DNA of 64,000 nt from Chitinophaga dinghuensis. Lineage in GTDB: Bacteria; Bacteroidota; Bacteroidia; Chitinophagales; Chitinophagaceae. The notes under the pieces are model-generated. The model did not search any database. It was given only the letters and a program-made list of their open reading frames with translations, and was not told where the DNA came from. Positions 42,522 through 49,974 of the stretch are shown piece after piece; the first letter of the stretch is position 1; each line of letters begins with the position of its first letter. A program made the position numbers and the translations under genes. The stretch spans positions 558,001-622,000 of the forward strand of contig NZ_QLMA01000004.1 in the NCBI RefSeq assembly GCF_003259435.1. Direction: 5' to 3'.

Positions 42522-42537
42522 GCCCGGAGGCTTACTT
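42511..42537 (-). terminator. Terminator of the esterase operon overlapping the Crp/Fnr stop codon
   Basis: AAGTAAGCC (42516-42524) and GGCTTACTT (42529-42537) form a 9-bp stem with loop CGGA; on the minus strand TTTTTCTTTT follows. The stem includes the TAA stop of the convergent regulator gene. Confidence 0.75.
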
Positions 42538-43146
42538 AAAAACTAACTGATTGGCCTGATTAATTTCTTCCTGGGTAATGGTATGTCCCATTCCCGGGTA
42601 GATGGTGGCGGTTATCTCCGCTCCCATGCTTTTCAGGATGGTGGCAGATTCCTGCACCCTGGATACCGGTACGTGAAAGTCAGGATCACTACTACCGATA
42701 TAGATGGGCGTACCCTGGAAATTACCTTTATAATCTTCGCTATAAATTTTATCTCCGATCAAACCGCCGGTAAAGGCTACTGCGCCGCCGTATTTATCTG
42801 CATTTCGGGTAATGTATTCCAATGTCAGACAAGCGCCTTGTGAGAATCCAAGAAAATAGATATTTTCTTTTTTAATACCTGCATCTATGGCTTTCTTCAC
42901 TGTTTCCTGCACTAACTGAAGGCTTTCTGTCAGCCATGGTTCATTCTGTGCTACCGGGGCGATGAAAGACTGCGGATACCAGGTGTTCCCATTGGCCTGT
43001 GGCGCCAGCAACGCGTAATCCTGTACTTGCAGGTGCGCAGCCAGGGAGAGTATATCCCTGGCGGATGCGCCGCGCCCATGTATCATGATCAATGCCTTTT
43101 CTGCTCCTGGCAGCGGCTTACCCGCTGTGTATATTTGCTTTTCCAT
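42532..43146 (-). CDS. Phospholipase/carboxylesterase family alpha/beta hydrolase (MhqD-like)
   Basis: The 204-residue esterase has IHGRGASARD (oxyanion region, 22-31), nucleophile Ser102 in LGFSQGACL, an acid in GSSDPDFHVP and the catalytic His in PGMGHTIT. This is the carboxylesterase 2-type family that includes Bacillus MhqD. It is the last gene of a four-gene operon with a ring-cleaving dioxygenase and pirin, an assembly resembling quinone/catechol resistance modules. The real substrate is unknown. Confidence 0.87.
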   Translation of the reverse strand: MEKQIYTAGKPLPGAEKALIMIHGRGASARDILSLAAHLQVQDYALLAPQANGNTWYPQSFIAPVAQNEPWLTESLQLVQETVKKAIDAGIKKENIYFLGFSQGACLTLEYITRNADKYGGAVAFTGGLIGDKIYSEDYKGNFQGTPIYIGSSDPDFHVPVSRVQESATILKSMGAEITATIYPGMGHTITQEEINQANQLVFK

Positions 43147-43159
43147 TATTAAGTGCTCC

Positions 43160-44095
43160 TTACTTTAAGACTGGTAATACTTTTTCGATTTCTTCTCTTG
43201 CTGGTTCATACTGTTTAGGCAATCTCAAGGAAGTACCCAATTTATCCAGCGGCTCATCTACTGTGAATCCCGGGTTATCGGTGGCGATTTCAAACAGTAC
43301 GCCTCCTGGCTCCCTGAAGTACAGAGAATAGAAGTAATCGCGGTCGATCTTAGGCGTAATATTCAATCCTTTGGTGAGAATTTTATCTCTGAATTCCATC
43401 TGAATTTTATCATCGGCTACACGGAATGCCACGTGGTGATTGGTTCCTGCGGCATTGTAACCCCGCTGTCCTTCCGGATCTGCGATTAAGTCAATGATAT
43501 TCGCATTTTCCACGGTATTGGTGACAAAGCGATAACGATTGCCTTCTTGTCCTTGTAAACTATATCCGAAAATATCTGTGAGGATTTTCGCGGTAGGGTC
43601 AATCGTTTTCAAAGTGAGGGTAGTGCTGTGAAATCCTTTGGTAGCAACATCTTTCTTCACTTCTGCAGTTTCCCATGCCATGCGTGCATCGTTGGCTGCA
43701 GGTTCTATTAAACTCAGTTTAAGTCCGTCAGGATCTGATAACACGAGGTATTTCTCGCCAAATCTTTCCTTCACTTCTTCAAAAGGTACATTGAAGCGGG
43801 TAAAGCGGTCTTTCCAAAAGTCCAGGCTCCCTGTAGGAACGCTATAGCCTATTTCAGTGGCCATGCCGGTACCATTCTTTCCCTGATCAATGCCTTCCCA
43901 GGGGAAGAAGGTCAGGATGGTGCCAGGAGCGCCCTGTTCATTTCCGAAATAGAAGTGATAGGTGCCAGGATCATCGAAATTTACCGTTTTCTTCACCAGT
44001 CGCACACCCAGTACGTTGGTATAAAAATCCAGATTACGTTGTGCATTGCCTGCAATAGCAGTGATGTGGTGCAGTCCTAAAATATTGTTGTTCAT
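43160..44095 (-). CDS. Ring-cleaving dioxygenase, VOC family (MhqO-like)
   Basis: The 311-residue protein has two vicinal-oxygen-chelate domains: LHHITAIAGNAQRNLDFYT at the N-terminus and FHSTTLTLKTIDPTAKILT in the middle. Candidate metal ligands are His9, a His in NHHVAFRV and the Glu in GGVLFEIATD. This is the MhqO/MhqE type of ring-cleaving dioxygenase linked to hydroquinone and catechol resistance in Firmicutes. It lies between the esterase and receiver-like genes with gaps of 13-15 bases, so an operon is near certain. Confidence 0.9.
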   Translation of the reverse strand: MNNNILGLHHITAIAGNAQRNLDFYTNVLGVRLVKKTVNFDDPGTYHFYFGNEQGAPGTILTFFPWEGIDQGKNGTGMATEIGYSVPTGSLDFWKDRFTRFNVPFEEVKERFGEKYLVLSDPDGLKLSLIEPAANDARMAWETAEVKKDVATKGFHSTTLTLKTIDPTAKILTDIFGYSLQGQEGNRYRFVTNTVENANIIDLIADPEGQRGYNAAGTNHHVAFRVADDKIQMEFRDKILTKGLNITPKIDRDYFYSLYFREPGGVLFEIATDNPGFTVDEPLDKLGTSLRLPKQYEPAREEIEKVLPVLK

Positions 44096-44110
44096 GGTAG
44101 TATTTTTAAA

Positions 44111-44434
44111 TTATTTATGTTGTAAATTTTCAAAAACGGTGCGAACTTCATTTTCCAGTAGTCCGCTACCACCGCCATAGTGGCGGATTATGCGGGTAGG
44201 AAGCTGTTGTTTCTCTATGGCCGCGCTGATAGTAGCTTCATCTTCCGGCGTTACGCCTACTCCCAGCAACACGCCATCATAAGTTTTATCTGATAACTGT
44301 TGCAGTCCTTCTTCGAGAGATAAAGCGATGTCGCCCTGCCATCCTGAATGACTATTCATCAGTCGATGTAATACCTGCATGATTTCAGGATGATAGCCTA
44401 TAGCGAGTAACTGTATGGATAAATTGTCTGTCAT
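44111..44434 (-). CDS. Small receiver-like protein of unknown function
   Basis: The 107-residue protein is not one I recognise. The order of hydrophobic strands (IQLLAIGYH, DGVLLGVGV, PTRIIRHYGG) and helices resembles a response-regulator receiver fold, but the phosphoacceptor Asp is replaced: the expected position reads YDGVLLGVG. It is probably a degenerate receiver-like or Rossmann-like accessory. It sits inside the pirin/dioxygenase/esterase operon with 10-16 base spacings. Confidence 0.7.
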   Translation of the reverse strand: MTDNLSIQLLAIGYHPEIMQVLHRLMNSHSGWQGDIALSLEEGLQQLSDKTYDGVLLGVGVTPEDEATISAAIEKQQLPTRIIRHYGGGSGLLENEVRTVFENLQHK

Positions 44435-44444
44435 GGTCTTACAA

Positions 44445-45164
44445 TTAAAAGGTCATTGGAACATCTGTTACAAGGATTTCCGCTTCCGGGCTAATGATTT
44501 TTCCGCTGAAAGCGTTGGTCTCACTAATCCCTAATGCATCGCCTGCCGATAATTGCTGACCGTCGATTTCAATCTGGCCACTGATGACGTATACATAAGC
44601 GCCGTTGCCGGATTGTTTCACTTGGTATTCAAAGGTTCGGGTATGGTTGAATGTACCCAGGCTCATCCATGCCTGCTGTTGTACCGCGGCAGTTTGCGTA
44701 TCTGCTTCCGGTGCAATGAAAGCGGAGAGCTGATTGTCAAATGCTTCCTTATTCAGTGCCAGGCGGGTGTATTTAGGTGTAACATTCAGTGCTGATGGAT
44801 AGATCCAGATCTGTAAGAACCTTGTTGTTGTGGCTTGTTCATGGTTGTACTCGCTATGAAATACGCCACTGCCTGTACTCATCACCTGGATCTCTCCAGC
44901 TGTAACAACTTGTTCGTTGCCAAGGTTGTCTTTATGGATGAGACTACCATCTAACGGTATGGAAATAATTTCCATGTTATCGTGGGGATGTCTGCCAAAT
45001 CCTTTGCCAGCATGAAGAATATCGTCATTGAAAACGCGCAATGCGCCAAAGTTCATCCGTTTAGGATTATAGTAATCGGAGAAACTGAAGGTCTTCTTGC
45101 TGTCCAGCCACTCGTTGTATTCGTGGTGGCGACTGTCTTCTTTATGATATATGTATTTTGCCAT
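44445..45164 (-). CDS. Pirin family protein (YhhW-like, putative quercetinase)
   Basis: The 239-residue bicupin has metal ligands His59, His61, His103 and Glu105 in GRHPHDNMEI and GSGVFHSEYNH, the set used by YhhW, which has quercetin 2,3-dioxygenase activity in vitro. The second cupin is shorter and lacks ligands. It is the first gene of the operon with the ring-cleaving dioxygenase and esterase, suggesting response to aromatic or quinone compounds. A perfect 18-bp palindrome lies 76 bases upstream. Confidence 0.92.
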   Translation of the reverse strand: MAKYIYHKEDSRHHEYNEWLDSKKTFSFSDYYNPKRMNFGALRVFNDDILHAGKGFGRHPHDNMEIISIPLDGSLIHKDNLGNEQVVTAGEIQVMSTGSGVFHSEYNHEQATTTRFLQIWIYPSALNVTPKYTRLALNKEAFDNQLSAFIAPEADTQTAAVQQQAWMSLGTFNHTRTFEYQVKQSGNGAYVYVISGQIEIDGQQLSAGDALGISETNAFSGKIISPEAEILVTDVPMTF

Positions 45165-45239
45165 CGTTGTACTGTTTGTTTGATGGTGTAAAATTGCAAC
45201 AGTTCTTGCTGCTGAAAAATGAACTGGGTTAAGAAATGG

Positions 45240-45257
45240 TCTTAATCTAGATTAAGA
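45240..45257. promoter_or_regulatory. Perfect palindrome upstream of the pirin operon
   Basis: TCTTAATCTAGATTAAGA equals its reverse complement, and another TTAAG half-site lies 13 bases before it (GGTTAAGAAATGG). The 307-base gap 45165-45471 holds this site and no gene. It is a likely operator for the pirin operon; the regulator is not encoded next door. Confidence 0.6.
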
Positions 45258-45471
45258 TTTTGGGCTATAAGGACTGCCAGCAAGGGAAAGAGAGGATATA
45301 GGGAGATGCGGGCCTGCCTGGATGGAAAGGGTAAGTAGATAATTTGGAGCCCCTGTTGTAATTACTAATAACCAGGTGTAGCGGGGCGTTTGCCTGGTGG
45401 CTGTTTTATCTGAATAAAAGTTTTGTAAATTAAGGCTGGCGGCAAATGTTGTAAGCCTTAAAACCCTCTTT

Positions 45472-47847
45472 ATGTTTAAGCATAACCTGCGACTTATATT
45501 CAGAAATTTCAAACGTTTTAAATCTGTTTTTGTCATTAACCTGGTGGGTTTATCTACAGGTCTGGCAGCGGCTATATTGATTTTTCTCTGGGTGAATGAT
45601 GAACGAAGTACAGATAGATTTCATCATAACAGCAGTCATTTATTCCAGGTAATGGTGAACACCACGCAGGATGGCCGTATTACTACCGACGAAGGTACAG
45701 GCGGGATACTGGGCGAAACCCTGGAACGCAGCGTACCGGAAGTCTCCTCAGCTGTTACTACCGCTCCCGCCGCCTGGTTTCAGAAATTCAACATGTCTTT
45801 CAAAGATAATACAGTCAGTGCGAAAGGTAACTTTGTAGGAAGTAGTTACTTCCATGTATTCTCTTTTGATCTGTTGCAAGGGGACAAGAACCAGGTATTA
45901 TCCAATAAGACGGGCATTGTACTGTCTGAAACGCTTGCCAGAAAGCTATTTCACACCACTGATAATATTATAGGAAAAGTTATAGAATGGAAATGGACTT
46001 CCATTGTAAAGCAATGTATTGTGACCGGCGTATACAAGGATATGCCCAATAATTCCACGCAGCAATATGATTTTGTATTGCCGCTGGAAGCCTGGAAAGA
46101 GATCGTTCCTGCCACCAACGACATTGCTGGCGGCCCTTTTCGTACTTATGTAGTGCTGAAAGACGGCACAAATACAGATCAATTCAATCAGAAATTTGGT
46201 TCTTTTCTACATGATAAAGTAAAAGGTAGTAACGCTACATTGTTCCTGCGCAACTATGCGGATGCTTATCTCCATGGGAAATACGAGAATGGTAAACTGG
46301 CAGGAGGCAGGATAGAATACATACGTCTGTTTATTATCATCGCTATTGCTATTCTGCTGATAGCCTGTGTCAATTTTATGAATCTCTCTACAGCAAGGGC
46401 TTCCGGCAGAATGAAGGAAGTAGGAGTAAAGAAAGCATTAGGTATCAAACCTCATCTGCTAATTATGCAATTCCTTGGAGAATCCGTTCTCATGAGCTTT
46501 ATATCATTGATACTGGCAGTTGTATTCATCTGGTTATTGCTGCCGCAGTTTAACCAGATCACGGGAAAGCATTTGTCTTTCGGTTGGAATCCTGCACTGA
46601 TGGGAACCATACTAGGCATTACCTTGCTGACAGGCTTGCTGGCAGGCAGCTATCCGGCATTTTATCTGTCGCGTTTCAAACCTGTGCTAACGTTAAAAGG
46701 TAAATTAATTAGTTCCGCAGGAGAGTTATGGGTGAGACGCGGTTCCGTTATCTTTCAGTTTGTGATCTGCGTATTGTTTGTAAGTGCGATGATGGTGGTG
46801 TATCAACAGATTCAATATGTACAAACAAAAGATCTGGGATTTAATAAGGAGAATGTCATCTATTTTGAACTGGAAGGCAGTGCCGCAGAGAAGCGCGATG
46901 CTTTCCTGGCGGAGCTGGACAATATGCCTGGCATCATCAGCGCTTCCACCATTCAACAGAAAGTTATTCTTCCAAGTGGAGTTCCCAACAGCGTTATCCA
47001 GTGGGATGGTAAGAATTCGGATGGCGAAATTCGTTTTTGTGAGATGCCAGTCAATTATGGCCTCATTGAAACCCTCGGTATCCAGATGGCCCAAGGACGC
47101 CCTTTCTCTCGACAATTCAGCACAGATGCGGGTGGGATAGTCCTCAACGAAGCGGCTATTGCTGCCATGAATCTTACCGAAAATCCAATTGGTAAAGTGG
47201 TGAGTCTAAACGGAAAGGATACACGAATTATCGGGGTGAGTAAAAATTTCCACTTCAATTCCCTCCATGATGAAATAAAACCTTTTATTTTCCGGCTTTC
47301 TCCTGATGAAACCATGTTAGTCATGGCCCGTATCCAGGCCGGGAAAACCGCTGCTACCTTGCAACGCGTCCAGCAGTATTACAAAGACTTCAACCCAGGT
47401 TATACCTTCGACTACCAATTTTTAGATATCGCTTACCAGGAGCAATATGCGTCTGAGCAATTGGTAGCCTCTCTTTCCAAATACTTTACAGGATTGGCTA
47501 TCATCATTTCCTGCCTTGGATTATTTGGTCTGGCTGCATTCACTGCAGAACGAAGAGCGAAGGAAATAGGCGTGCGCAAAGTGATGGGCGCTACTGCTGC
47601 CAATATCGTATATCTCCTTTCTATCGACTTTACAAAAATAGTGCTGGTGGCGATTGTGATCGCTTTGCCACTCAGTTATGTCCTTACCAGACATTGGCTG
47701 GATTCCTTTGCATACCGCATCCACTTATCCGCTGTCTATTTCGTCGCAGCGGCAGTGATATCCTTGCTGGTAGCCTGGTTCACCATCGGATTACAAACGA
47801 TTAAAGCTTCCAGGGTAAACCCATTGTTGTACTTGAAGGAAGATTAA
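45472..47847 (+). CDS. ABC transporter permease of the FtsX/MacB type
   Basis: The 791-residue protein has an N-terminal helix (FVINLVGLSTGLAAAILIF), a MacB-like periplasmic domain, then three helices (FIIIAIAILLIACVNFMNL), a second half with another periplasmic domain and the C-terminal FtsX unit (LGLFGLAAFTAERRAKEIG; VRKVMGATAANIVYLLS). The double FtsX architecture without a fused ATPase is common in Bacteroidota; the ATPase is encoded elsewhere. Such proteins work as mechanotransmission exporters, often of lipoproteins or antimicrobials, and here the cargo is unknown. Confidence 0.9.
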   Translation: MFKHNLRLIFRNFKRFKSVFVINLVGLSTGLAAAILIFLWVNDERSTDRFHHNSSHLFQVMVNTTQDGRITTDEGTGGILGETLERSVPEVSSAVTTAPAAWFQKFNMSFKDNTVSAKGNFVGSSYFHVFSFDLLQGDKNQVLSNKTGIVLSETLARKLFHTTDNIIGKVIEWKWTSIVKQCIVTGVYKDMPNNSTQQYDFVLPLEAWKEIVPATNDIAGGPFRTYVVLKDGTNTDQFNQKFGSFLHDKVKGSNATLFLRNYADAYLHGKYENGKLAGGRIEYIRLFIIIAIAILLIACVNFMNLSTARASGRMKEVGVKKALGIKPHLLIMQFLGESVLMSFISLILAVVFIWLLLPQFNQITGKHLSFGWNPALMGTILGITLLTGLLAGSYPAFYLSRFKPVLTLKGKLISSAGELWVRRGSVIFQFVICVLFVSAMMVVYQQIQYVQTKDLGFNKENVIYFELEGSAAEKRDAFLAELDNMPGIISASTIQQKVILPSGVPNSVIQWDGKNSDGEIRFCEMPVNYGLIETLGIQMAQGRPFSRQFSTDAGGIVLNEAAIAAMNLTENPIGKVVSLNGKDTRIIGVSKNFHFNSLHDEIKPFIFRLSPDETMLVMARIQAGKTAATLQRVQQYYKDFNPGYTFDYQFLDIAYQEQYASEQLVASLSKYFTGLAIIISCLGLFGLAAFTAERRAKEIGVRKVMGATAANIVYLLSIDFTKIVLVAIVIALPLSYVLTRHWLDSFAYRIHLSAVYFVAAAVISLLVAWFTIGLQTIKASRVNPLLYLKED

Positions 47848-47899
47848 ATACACCCTTGCTTGTCCGCTCTGCGTGGCAAACAAGGAGGCGAAAAAAAAC

Positions 47900-47946
47900 A
47901 AAAACAGGAAATGACATTTGCAGTGTCACTTCCTGTTTTTGTTTTT
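47900..47946. terminator. Bidirectional terminator between the permease and the hydrolase
   Basis: AAAAACAGGAAATGACA and TGTCACTTCCTGTTTTT form a 17-bp stem with one mismatch and a 7-base loop, with a further T-run. It serves convergent genes ending at 47847 and 47953. Confidence 0.85.
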
Positions 47947-47952
47947 AAATCG

Positions 47953-48858
47953 TTATAAATTCTCTTTATAAAACGGCACTAATTTGCCTACCGCTTCTTT
48001 CACACATTCCGGCTTATCGTACATGTCATAGTGTGTAGCGCCTTCAACAATGTGCAAGTCTTTTTTACCTTGTACTCTTGCAAATAAATCTTTTGCATCA
48101 TGCAAGGAACCGAAAGCCCCGGGAACGCCACCAGCAATAATTTGAATAGGTTGGGTGAGTAGTTGCTCTACCAGGTGGAAAGCGTCGAAAGCTAATACGT
48201 TACCCAGACTTGTAAATCGCAGCATATTGCAGGAGGTAGGTTGTTGTCCTCTTGGCGTTCTGTAATAATCTACTGCCTCTATTACATCTATTTCGGTAAT
48301 ACCTGCCTGTTTGGCTTCTTCTGGGGAGTTGGGAATCCAATTGGTGATCATTGGCGCTACACCACGGGCTTCGGCTGTACGCTGCTGCCCAACGGCTGCC
48401 AGCGTTTGCTTATGGTTGGCTTCACGGTATAATCTGCCAATATTAGCGCCTGCCACTGTTCCTACAGCTTTGATGCGGTGTTCCGTCATAGCGGCATTAA
48501 CGGCATACCCGCCGCCTGCGCATATGCCCAGTGCGCCTATGCGACTGTCGTCTACATAATCTAAAGTGGTTAAAAAATCTACTGCTGCACGAATATCTTC
48601 CATACGAATGGCTGGATCTTCCACAAAACGTGGTTCACCGCCACTTTCGCCCTGGAAAGAAGCGTCAAAGGCAAGCGTAATGAATCCTTCCGCTGCCAGT
48701 TTACCGGCGTAAATACCAGCTGTCTGCTCTTTTACGCTGCTGCCAGGATGCACGCATACAATGGCTGCATATTTTTTAGATGCGTCAAAATCAGCAGGGA
48801 AATGAAGGTTTCCGGCTATATCCCATGTTCTGTTCTTAAACTTTACTGCTTGTGTCAT
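47953..48858 (-). CDS. Dienelactone hydrolase-like alpha/beta hydrolase (Cys nucleophile)
   Basis: The 301-residue protein has VHPGSSVKEQTAG near residue 37, LAFDASFQGESGGEPR, and the elbow LGICAGGGYAV in which Cys113 takes the nucleophile position as in dienelactone hydrolases. The His is in VEGATHYDMYDKP. It is the YcjY/DLH-like type seen beside AraC regulators. It has a -7 box at 48890-48897 and AraC-type direct repeats further up, so it is probably activated by the AraC protein whose gene ends 102 bases away. Confidence 0.87.
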   Translation of the reverse strand: MTQAVKFKNRTWDIAGNLHFPADFDASKKYAAIVCVHPGSSVKEQTAGIYAGKLAAEGFITLAFDASFQGESGGEPRFVEDPAIRMEDIRAAVDFLTTLDYVDDSRIGALGICAGGGYAVNAAMTEHRIKAVGTVAGANIGRLYREANHKQTLAAVGQQRTAEARGVAPMITNWIPNSPEEAKQAGITEIDVIEAVDYYRTPRGQQPTSCNMLRFTSLGNVLAFDAFHLVEQLLTQPIQIIAGGVPGAFGSLHDAKDLFARVQGKKDLHIVEGATHYDMYDKPECVKEAVGKLVPFYKENL

Positions 48859-48889
48859 ATAGTTAGTTTTAATTCTATTGATGATGACA

Positions 48890-48956
48890 CAAAATTACTG
48901 CGGCATACAGGGGGACTTGTAATGCTTTTCAAACAGAAAAGTAAGATTTTCAAACA
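48890..48956 (-). promoter_or_regulatory. Hydrolase promoter with AraC-type direct repeats
   Basis: On the minus strand TAATTTTG (48890-48897) matches the -7 consensus, 32 bases before the hydrolase ATG, but no -33 element is found. Upstream are two direct copies of TTTTCAAACA on the plus strand (48926-48935 and 48947-48956), 21 bases apart, i.e. two helical turns. This is the usual arrangement of an AraC-family activator site upstream of a weak promoter. Confidence 0.6.
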
Positions 48957-48960
48957 ATTC

Positions 48961-49827
48961 TTACTTTCTCAATGAATTGGGAGTGGCGCCGGTTACTCTT
49001 TTAAAGAAGTTGTTGAAATAGGTAGGATATTCGAAGCCCAGGGCATAGGCTATATCCGCTACATTCCAGTCGGTATGCTGAAGGAGCGCTTTCGCTTCAG
49101 CGGCGATTCTGTCTGTAATATGGTCCTTTGTGGTTTTGCCGGTAGTTTGCCGAACGGCGCGATTGAGATGGTTCACGTGAATATTCAAGCGGGTAGCAAA
49201 GTCTTGCGGATTACGGACTTCTAATGATTGACGCGGGTTATCTATAGGAAACTGCCGCTCCAGTAATTCCAGGAATAGTCCTGCAATCCTGGAGGACGCA
49301 TTTGGGCTGCTGGTATAGCTCTCAGAGGGTTGTAATTTATGCGCTTCATGAATGATCAGGTTAATATAATTCCGGATCAATTCATCCTTGAATTGGTAGT
49401 TCGATTCCTGTTCCTCCTGCATTTTACGTAATATAGACTGGACAAAGAGATAGGAGGTCTCATTCAGTGAAAATACCGGCGTGCCGCCAATCTTAAAGAG
49501 GGCCGATTCCTGTAAACTCTTCAAACGCTCGTTATTATTGAGGAATCCTTCTGTAAAAATGCAGGTAAAACTGTTGTGCTGAGAGGAGGCTAAATGCCAG
49601 GAATATGGAATATGCGGCGTGCCGAAAAAAAGGCTGTAACCATGGAGGGCAATGGTTTTATCTGCATAATGTACCGTACTGTCGCCATAATGAAGACATA
49701 TCTTATAAAAGTCTTTGCGGGAATATTCCGGTAAGCCTACCACCGTATCCGCCACTTCATAAATCTTAAAGCCTTTTAGTTTAAGATTAACGTCCAGTTC
49801 CGCTGCACTTTTTAAGATAATACACAT
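48961..49827 (-). CDS. AraC family transcriptional regulator
   Basis: The 288-residue protein has an N-terminal cupin-like sensing part (YSLFFGTPHIPYSWHL) and a C-terminal double helix-turn-helix (DFATRLNIHVNHLNRAVRQ; WNVADIAYALGFEYPTYFNN, then FFKRVTGATPNSLRK). It lies upstream of and in the same direction as the hydrolase gene. The repeated TTTTCAAACA sites in the gap make the hydrolase its likely target. Effector unknown. Confidence 0.92.
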   Translation of the reverse strand: MCIILKSAAELDVNLKLKGFKIYEVADTVVGLPEYSRKDFYKICLHYGDSTVHYADKTIALHGYSLFFGTPHIPYSWHLASSQHNSFTCIFTEGFLNNNERLKSLQESALFKIGGTPVFSLNETSYLFVQSILRKMQEEQESNYQFKDELIRNYINLIIHEAHKLQPSESYTSSPNASSRIAGLFLELLERQFPIDNPRQSLEVRNPQDFATRLNIHVNHLNRAVRQTTGKTTKDHITDRIAAEAKALLQHTDWNVADIAYALGFEYPTYFNNFFKRVTGATPNSLRK

Positions 49828-49923
49828 GATGCGAAGTTAAGAAAATCAAACAAGGCGGCAAAAAGAGTGTACCAGTAGCGATGTCTTCCGTTTGAAGGTG
49901 CGATGGGCCTTCCTATCTTAATT

Positions 49924-49959
49924 ACAACCGAAGTGAAAAAGCCTTTCCACTTCGGTTGT
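49924..49959 (-). terminator. Strong hairpin after the TonB receptor gene
   Basis: ACAACCGAAGTG and CACTTCGGTTGT form a perfect 12-bp stem with a 12-base loop, 16 bases beyond the receptor stop codon. The minus-strand tail is not T-rich, so termination may be weak or the stem may protect the 3' end. Confidence 0.6.
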
Positions 49960-49974
49960 AGATGTATGTACTTG

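Noticed and set aside
45252..45536. A 94-codon open frame on the minus strand before the permease gene
   Set aside because: It overlaps the permease start and the palindromic operator and has no recognisable domain or start signal.
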